From contig WGAU01000032.1 of NCBI GenBank assembly GCA_015494645.1, forward strand, positions 1 through 10,966: a stretch of 10,966 bases of DNA, given 5' to 3'. The translations under genes and the position numbers were made by a program. Positions within the stretch are counted from its first letter, which is position 1, and every line of letters starts with the position of its first letter. Below, one piece after another: positions 6,677 through 10,966 of the stretch. The DNA comes from Aquificota bacterium (GTDB taxonomy: Bacteria > Thermosulfidibacterota > Thermosulfidibacteria > Thermosulfidibacterales > Thermosulfidibacteraceae). The notes under the pieces were generated by a model that had not been told where the DNA came from, ran no database searches, and was given only the letters and a program-made list of their open reading frames with translations.

Positions 6677-7699
6677 ATGCTGAACTTCAAGAACTACACC
6701 CTTAAAGAACTGAAAAAACTCGTTGTGGACATGGAGTTGGAGCCCTACAGGGCAAACCAGCTTGCCTACTGGTTGTACAAGAACCCTGTGGACTCTTTCA
6801 TGGATATGACGAATCTTCCAAAGTCTCTTAGAGATGAATTTGAGAAATCGTGTCAGCTTTTTAGTCTGAATATCAGTGATGTATTGCAATCTTTGGATGG
6901 GACCAAGAAAGTGCTTTTTGAGACAGATGAAGGGGATTATGTTGAATCCGTGCTTATACCCGATGGGGAGAGGCTTACCCTATGCGTTTCTACACAGATT
7001 GGCTGTCGCATGGGCTGCAGGTTCTGTCTCACGGGGCATCAGAAGTTCAAAAGGAACCTTACCCCTGCTGAGATAGTGGATCAGGTTATACTGGCTCAAA
7101 GAATTGGTGATAGCAGGATAACGAACATCGTCGTGATGGGTATGGGAGAGCCTCTGGATAACTACCACAATGTGGTTAAAGCCCTTTCTCTCATAACCCA
7201 TCCCGATGCCTTGGGTTACTCTTATAGGAAGGTAACCCTTTCAACAGTTGGGTTGATCCCAGAGCTAAAGGATCTTATCACCAAAGGTCCCAAGGTGACC
7301 CTTTCTTACTCGCTGAATGCTCCCAATCCCGAAAAGAGAAGATCTATCATGCCCATAGAGAACAGACATCCCATGATGGAGGTATTGCGGCTCCTCGCGG
7401 AGAAAACTAAACATTGGAGAAAACCTCCCACATTTGAGTATGTTTTGTTGAGAGGCTTCAACGACTCTGTTGGAGACGCCAAGGAGCTTGCCCGCTTACT
7501 TAAGAAGTTGCGCTGCAAGGTAAATCTCATTCCCTTTAACCCTTGGGAGGGCTGTCCTTTTGAAAGGCCTGAGGAGAAGCGTGTTCTCGCATTCCAGGAA
7601 GTGCTGATAGAGGCTGGTTTTTCCACCTTTATAAGAAAAAGTCGTGGTCAGGATATTCTTGCCGCTTGCGGTCAGCTCAGGTGGCGGTATAAAATGTAA
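6677..7699 (+). CDS. rlmN: Dual-specificity RNA methyltransferase RlmN (23S rRNA A2503 / tRNA A37)
   Basis: A 340-residue radical-SAM enzyme that makes 2-methyladenosine in 23S rRNA and in some tRNAs. The cluster motif is GCRMGCRFC with Cys110, Cys114 and Cys117. The two catalytic Cys of RlmN are also present: Cys103, seven residues before the cluster as in the E. coli enzyme, and Cys331 in RGQDILAACGQL, which is the methyl carrier. VVMGMGEPLDNY (152-163) is the SAM-binding GEP region. Retention of the RlmN signature and lack of Cfr features favour RlmN over the resistance enzyme Cfr. A GGAGTAAGAC leader formed by the end of the PBP gene gives its ribosome site; the gap is 3 bp, so it is cotranscribed with the PBP gene. 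Confidence 0.96.
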   Translation: MLNFKNYTLKELKKLVVDMELEPYRANQLAYWLYKNPVDSFMDMTNLPKSLRDEFEKSCQLFSLNISDVLQSLDGTKKVLFETDEGDYVESVLIPDGERLTLCVSTQIGCRMGCRFCLTGHQKFKRNLTPAEIVDQVILAQRIGDSRITNIVVMGMGEPLDNYHNVVKALSLITHPDALGYSYRKVTLSTVGLIPELKDLITKGPKVTLSYSLNAPNPEKRRSIMPIENRHPMMEVLRLLAEKTKHWRKPPTFEYVLLRGFNDSVGDAKELARLLKKLRCKVNLIPFNPWEGCPFERPEEKRVLAFQEVLIEAGFSTFIRKSRGQDILAACGQLRWRYKM

Positions 7700-7712
7700 C
7701 AAAACACAATTT

Positions 7713-7718
7713 GGGGGG
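7713..7718 (+). promoter_or_regulatory. G-rich Shine-Dalgarno deciding the acyl-CoA ligase start
   Basis: A run of six G precedes the ATG at 7724 by 5 bases. The same run would have no spacing ahead of the alternative GTG at 7718-7720, whose G is the last G of the run. This favours ATG 7724. Confidence 0.5.
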
Positions 7719-7723
7719 TGCCG

Positions 7724-9295
7724 ATGATATTCAGAAGCCCTTGGGGTAGCGTACGGCCTATAGAGGAAAAGCCAATCTTTGAGCTTATTTTTGAAAGGGC
7801 TGCAAAGTGTCCCGACAAGGTGGCTATGATCTACACCGATGGCAAGAAAATCACCTATAAAGAAATGGTTGAATATATAAAGGCATTTGCCCATGCCCTC
7901 AACTCCACGGGTGTTTCAAAGGGAGATGTTGTTGCTATAAACATGCCCAACTGCCCCGAGTATGTGATAGCCTTTCATGGTATCCTTGCAGCTGGAGCTA
8001 CGGTTACCACATTAAACCCCCTTTACAGGGAAAAGGAGCTTGATTACCAGCTCAATGACTCAAGGGCTAAGCTGATTATTACCATAAAATCCCTTTCTTC
8101 TCTGATTGAGAAGGTGAAGGACAGCACAAAACTGGAGGAGATAATACTTGCAGACGCCGAGGACGGCATGTGGCGTATGATAAGGGAGCATATGGGGAAG
8201 GAGTGGACGGCTTCTGAACTCAACGTAAAAGAAGATCTTGCTGTTCTGCCGTATTCTTCGGGTACCACAGGTTTTCCAAAAGGAGTTATGCTTACTCACT
8301 TTAACCTTACAGCCAACGTCAAGCAGACCATTGGCACCGGTGAGATTAAGGAAGGTGATGTTGTTCTCGCATTCCTTCCTTTCTTCCACATATATGGAAT
8401 GACTGTGCTTATGAATGTTACCTTGGTTGTTGGAGCTACCATAGTGATAATGCCCAGGTTTGATCTTGAGCTTTTCCTCAACATGATTCAGAAGTACAGG
8501 GTGACAAAGACGTACATCGTGCCTCCAGTTGCCCTGGCCCTTGCGTCCTTTAAGGATCTTGCCAAGTTTGATTTTTCGTCTCTTGTGTCCGTAACGAGTG
8601 CTGCGGCTCCTTTGCCTGTGGAGGTGGGTGAGCGTCTTCAAGCAGCTCTACCCCACGTAATAGTGAAGCAAGGTTACGGCATGACCGAGGCAAGTCCTGT
8701 AGTAACCTTGAGTCCCCTGGACAAGAGTAGGGTAAAAATAGATTCTGTAGGCTTCCCCATACCGGATACGGAGCTCAAGGTGGTTGATGTTGAGAACCCT
8801 GAAAAAACCCTTCCCGTAGGGGAAGTGGGAGAGCTTGCCATTAGAGGCCCCCAGATAATGAAGGGCTATTTGAACAGACCCGAGGAAACCTCCAAGGTTC
8901 TCACTTCGGATGGTTGGTATCTTTCGGGAGACATAGCCCGTATAGATGAGGAAGGCTACGTTTACATACTTGACCGCAAGAAGGATATGATAAAGTACAA
9001 AGGCTACCAAATTGCTCCTGCTGAGTTGGAGTCGGTGATATTGGCTCATCCTGCTGTTAAAGATGTTGCGGTTATACCAAAGCCTGATGTGGAAGCGGGA
9101 GAGATTCCCAAGGCCTTTGTGGTGCTCAAAGAAGGAACTTCTTTAACCGCAGAAGAACTTATGGCCTTTGTTGCCGAACAGGTTGCGCCTTACAAGAAAG
9201 TGAGGGAAGTGGAGTTCGTTGACAGTATTCCTAAGAGTGCAACCGGAAAGATACTAAAAAAGCTGTTGATTGAAAAAGAGAGAAGGGGAGGTTAG
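7724..9295 (+). CDS. AMP-forming acyl-CoA ligase (fatty acid / 4-coumarate type)
   Basis: A 523-residue member of the ANL superfamily that activates a carboxylic acid with ATP and then forms the CoA thioester. From ATG 7724 the motifs are YSSGTTGFPKG (177-187, phosphate loop), FLPFFHIYGM (217-226), GYGMTE (317-322), GWYLSGD (397-403, ribose-binding Asp403), the hinge DRKKDMIKYKGYQ, and PKSATGKILKK with catalytic Lys509. Length and motifs place it with medium/long-chain acyl and 4-coumarate-like ligases, but the exact acid cannot be read from sequence. A GTG at 7718 would add two residues. It is the last gene of the plus-strand run, 24 bp after rlmN. The facing dehydrogenase would act on a CoA ester of the kind it makes, which supports a role in acyl degradation, though they are transcribed convergently. 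Confidence 0.93.
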   Translation: MIFRSPWGSVRPIEEKPIFELIFERAAKCPDKVAMIYTDGKKITYKEMVEYIKAFAHALNSTGVSKGDVVAINMPNCPEYVIAFHGILAAGATVTTLNPLYREKELDYQLNDSRAKLIITIKSLSSLIEKVKDSTKLEEIILADAEDGMWRMIREHMGKEWTASELNVKEDLAVLPYSSGTTGFPKGVMLTHFNLTANVKQTIGTGEIKEGDVVLAFLPFFHIYGMTVLMNVTLVVGATIVIMPRFDLELFLNMIQKYRVTKTYIVPPVALALASFKDLAKFDFSSLVSVTSAAAPLPVEVGERLQAALPHVIVKQGYGMTEASPVVTLSPLDKSRVKIDSVGFPIPDTELKVVDVENPEKTLPVGEVGELAIRGPQIMKGYLNRPEETSKVLTSDGWYLSGDIARIDEEGYVYILDRKKDMIKYKGYQIAPAELESVILAHPAVKDVAVIPKPDVEAGEIPKAFVVLKEGTSLTAEELMAFVAEQVAPYKKVREVEFVDSIPKSATGKILKKLLIEKERRGG

Positions 9296-9305
9296 ACCTC
9301 CCCTT
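9283..9305. terminator. Bidirectional terminator hairpin between convergent ligase and dehydrogenase genes
   Basis: A perfect 10-bp stem (AAGGGGAGGT paired with ACCTCCCCTT) with a 3-base loop that is the ligase stop codon TAG. On the minus strand it is followed by CTCTCTTTTT, a fair U tract for the dehydrogenase transcript. On the plus strand the following sequence is only mildly T-rich. The dehydrogenase stop codon begins 4 bases beyond it. Confidence 0.75.
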
Positions 9306-9308
9306 ACC

Positions 9309-10556
9309 TTACTCGTAAACCTTTTCTTCTTCCATGTGGGCTTCTGGTGCGTCTTTTTCAATGTCTCTTCCTTCAACACCCTTTGCCAAGAATTCTTTGT
9401 AAAATTCGTGCTGAATGATCAGCCTCATGATTTCGTTTGTGCCGGTCCATATCATAATGAGTCTCACGTCTCTGAGCATCTTTTCAATGGGGTAGACGTT
9501 TGTATAGCCTATACCGCCCATCACTTGCATAGCGTTGTTTACAACCCTCCACGCCATTTCTGTGGCGAAGGCTTTGCTTTCGGAGACAAGCCTTCTGAGT
9601 TTCTCTGGATCGTCGTCAGCGTCTATAGCTTGGGCTGTTTGATATACCAGTGCTCTTGCTGCATCAAGCTCCATGATACTATCGGCAATTTTGAAGGATA
9701 CCGCTTGGAATCTCCTTATTTTCTGCCCAAAGGCCTTTCTTCTATCCGAGTATTTAGCCGCTACCTCAAGGGCTGCTCTGGCCATGCCCAGCGCCCCTGC
9801 AGCCGAGGTCATTCTCTCAGGTATCATCATCTGATAGAATACCTCAGCTCCTCTGTTTATTCCTGCTTCACCACCTAATATGTTCTCAACTGGTACCTTG
9901 ACATTGTTGAAGAATATCCTTCCCGTACCACCACCCCTGGTGCCCATCAGTCCGTAAAGGTACTTGACTTCAACTTCAGGACATCTGTCTACGAGAAAGG
10001 CCGTCATAGACCTTTTGGGATCCTCGGAACTACCAGTTTTTGCATAGACCAAGAAAAAGTCGGCCCCTTCGGCTCCTACTATGAACCTTTTGTATCCCCT
10101 GAGCACAAAGTGGTCTCCTTTCCTTTCAGCGGTGCATGTGGCGCCAAAAAAGTCCGAACCTCCACGGGGCTCTGTCAAGGCCTCGGCGGGCTTCAGCTTT
10201 CCTGCGATCATCGGAGCTAAGTACTTTTCCTTTTGTTCTTCTGTTCCAAACTTATCTATGGCCTCGCCTACTATGGAGACTAAGGAGTATAGGCACGCTA
10301 AGGAGGTTCCAAGTACTCCGATCTCTTCAAGGGCCACCACCTCTTCCTTCCAGCCAAGGCCTAACCCACCGTATTTTTGGGGAAATCGTATGCCTAATAT
10401 GTTTCTTCTACCAGCCTCTTCAAGGAACTCGGCAGGGTAGCGCACCTTATCTGCATCCATGTCAATGATGAGCCGTTTTGGAACCCATTTAACGAAATCC
10501 CTAACACGATCTCTAATCTCTAATTCCGTTTCACTTAAAATTCTCTCACTAAGCAT
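9309..10556 (-). CDS. Acyl-CoA dehydrogenase (FAD-dependent)
   Basis: A 415-residue enzyme of the acyl-CoA dehydrogenase family, oxidising an acyl-CoA to the 2-enoyl-CoA and passing electrons to an electron-transfer flavoprotein. Recognisable parts are the helical N domain (1-125), LTEPRGGSDF (127-136) before the middle beta domain, DRRKAFGQKIRRFQAV (271-286), and QVMGGIGYTNVYPIEKMLRD (344-363). In medium- and short-chain enzymes the catalytic Glu lies just before the GT of the final helix. Here that stretch is IWTGTNEIMRL with Thr371. Instead Glu247 in IPERMTSAAG lies where long-chain and isovaleryl-CoA dehydrogenases carry their catalytic Glu, so it is the likely base. The C-terminal 20 residues are very acidic and not typical. 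The start has a strong GAGGGGG site. No ETF or other beta-oxidation genes are in view apart from the ligase. Confidence 0.94.
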   Translation of the reverse strand: MLSERILSETELEIRDRVRDFVKWVPKRLIIDMDADKVRYPAEFLEEAGRRNILGIRFPQKYGGLGLGWKEEVVALEEIGVLGTSLACLYSLVSIVGEAIDKFGTEEQKEKYLAPMIAGKLKPAEALTEPRGGSDFFGATCTAERKGDHFVLRGYKRFIVGAEGADFFLVYAKTGSSEDPKRSMTAFLVDRCPEVEVKYLYGLMGTRGGGTGRIFFNNVKVPVENILGGEAGINRGAEVFYQMMIPERMTSAAGALGMARAALEVAAKYSDRRKAFGQKIRRFQAVSFKIADSIMELDAARALVYQTAQAIDADDDPEKLRRLVSESKAFATEMAWRVVNNAMQVMGGIGYTNVYPIEKMLRDVRLIMIWTGTNEIMRLIIQHEFYKEFLAKGVEGRDIEKDAPEAHMEEEKVYE

Positions 10557-10586
10557 CTTTTCCCCCTCACTTTTTGTTTTGGGGGA

Positions 10587-10615
10587 ATTCTTTAGAAATG
10601 AACGCTATTTGTCAA
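10587..10615 (-). promoter_or_regulatory. Likely sigma-70 type promoter for the acyl-CoA dehydrogenase
   Basis: On the minus strand a consensus -35 TTGACA (10615-10610) is followed by 17 bases and AAGAAT (10592-10587), which matches the -10 consensus at 4 of 6. Transcription would start near 10580, leaving a leader of about 24 bases that contains the GAGGGGG ribosome site at 10568-10562. It begins only 1 base after the ferredoxin stop codon, in the 60-bp gap, so the dehydrogenase can be expressed apart from the ferredoxin gene. Confidence 0.55.
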
Positions 10616-10616
10616 A

Positions 10617-10966
10617 TTACAATTCCACCTCCATGGCACCGTAGGGACATACCTTCACACAGACCTCGCAAGCGACACATTTATCATGGGAGAATATCAC
10701 TTCTTTGGTTTCTTTGTCTTCAAAAAGAGCACCTGTGGGACAGTAGGGAATGCACAATCCACAGTCCACACACTTGTCTTTGAGCAAGGAAACCTGCTTG
10801 GATAGTGGTTTTATATTGACGCCACAAGAGTTGAGATACTCTACTCCTTTTTCAAAATTCTCTTGGGTTCCCGATAGTTCCATCACCAGGATGCCTTCTT
10901 TCTTGGGGGTGACCCTTGCTTTTATGATATTGAACTCCAGATTGTAGTCCCTGGCCAGCCTGTAAA
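10617..10966 (-). CDS. NIL-domain ferredoxin, 2x[4Fe-4S], C-terminal part (5' end beyond right edge)
   Basis: The frame is open from the right edge, giving 115 visible residues. A GTG at 10886 is an internal Val codon, not a convincing start, since coding sequence continues upstream. The visible start reads like a NIL domain (about 1-60), with ILVMELSGT followed by a helix and YLNSCGVNIKPL. Then come two ferredoxin motifs, CVDCGLCIPYCP and CVACEVCVKVCP, each able to hold one [4Fe-4S] cluster. NIL domains also occur in MetN-type methionine transporters. NIL-ferredoxins of this size are the known partners of DUF39 proteins, which make homocysteine from aspartate semialdehyde in methanogens and anaerobic bacteria. 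Thus a sulfur-transfer electron carrier is a reasonable guess. Another redox role remains possible until the gene beyond the edge is seen. Confidence 0.85.
   Translation of the reverse strand, partial: YRLARDYNLEFNIIKARVTPKKEGILVMELSGTQENFEKGVEYLNSCGVNIKPLSKQVSLLKDKCVDCGLCIPYCPTGALFEDKETKEVIFSHDKCVACEVCVKVCPYGAMEVEL

Noticed and set aside
8060..8641. 193-codon open frame on the minus strand.
   Set aside because: It is antisense to the acyl-CoA ligase, with low-plausibility composition (many His and Arg) and no ribosome site or domain.
9270..9878. 202-codon open frame on the plus strand.
   Set aside because: It is antisense to the well-supported acyl-CoA dehydrogenase, has a Cys/His/Phe-rich composition and no recognisable domain.
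10562..10585. CCCCC/GGGGG hairpin that could hide the dehydrogenase Shine-Dalgarno (5-bp stem, 14-base loop).
   Set aside because: The promoter proposed here starts transcription near 10580, so the 5' C-run would be mostly absent from the message. It could matter only for read-through transcripts from the ferredoxin gene.
10617..10886. A short 89-residue ferredoxin starting at GTG 10886.
   Set aside because: The same frame continues in coding style to the window edge with NIL-domain character, so the gene is truncated by the window and does not start there.

Overview
The window reads as chromosomal DNA from a thermophilic, probably anaerobic or microaerobic Gram-negative bacterium. Its GC content is middling. 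Arginine is mostly AGG/AGA and isoleucine is often ATA. Proteins are rich in Lys and Glu, gene spacing is very tight, and there are several Fe-S proteins. This look is typical of Aquificota, Thermosulfidibacterota or Thermodesulfobacteriota, but the lineage is an inference and not proven by any single gene. No gene-free stretch exceeds 60 bases. I see no tRNA, rRNA, CRISPR array, insertion sequence or phage gene.

Layout. (1) Bases 1-1757, minus strand: a metallo-beta-lactamase-fold hydrolase with a C-terminal winged helix, then an exported DUF3108-type protein, then the first 53 codons of cobU (cobinamide kinase/guanylyltransferase), which runs off the left edge. (2) Bases 1780-9295, plus strand: six tightly packed genes that look like one operon. 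They are a PAS histidine-kinase-like protein, an NtrC-like regulator, a DUF2148 Fe-S protein, a class A penicillin-binding protein, rlmN, and an acyl-CoA ligase. The two divergent transcription units start only 22 bp apart, around the perfect palindrome GTATATATAC. (3) Bases 9309-10966, minus strand: an acyl-CoA dehydrogenase with its own likely promoter, and upstream of it a NIL-domain ferredoxin cut by the right edge. The ligase and dehydrogenase converge on a shared 10-bp terminator hairpin.

The most unusual item is the kinase/regulator pair at 1780-4043. It has the architecture of a NtrB/NtrC two-component system, but the catalytic phosphotransfer residues are gone in both partners. The kinase has Phe136 where the phosphorylated His should be. 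The receiver has Ser49 where the phosphorylated Asp should be. The regulator's AAA+ domain lacks the GAFTGA loop, the Walker B acidic pair and the sensor II Arg. The reading frames are intact, the genes overlap by ATGA, and the Fis-type DNA-binding helix-turn-helix, the ATP-binding fold and Walker A remain. This suggests a retained regulatory pair that works without phosphoryl transfer and without sigma-54 remodelling. It is directly coupled to a DUF2148 Fe-S protein, whose gene overlaps the regulator's 3' end.

The ligase and the dehydrogenase would together perform activation and first oxidation of an acyl substrate. The NIL-ferredoxin resembles the electron-transfer partner of the DUF39 homocysteine-forming pathway. 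The PBP and RlmN are housekeeping genes that appear to share the regulators' transcript.
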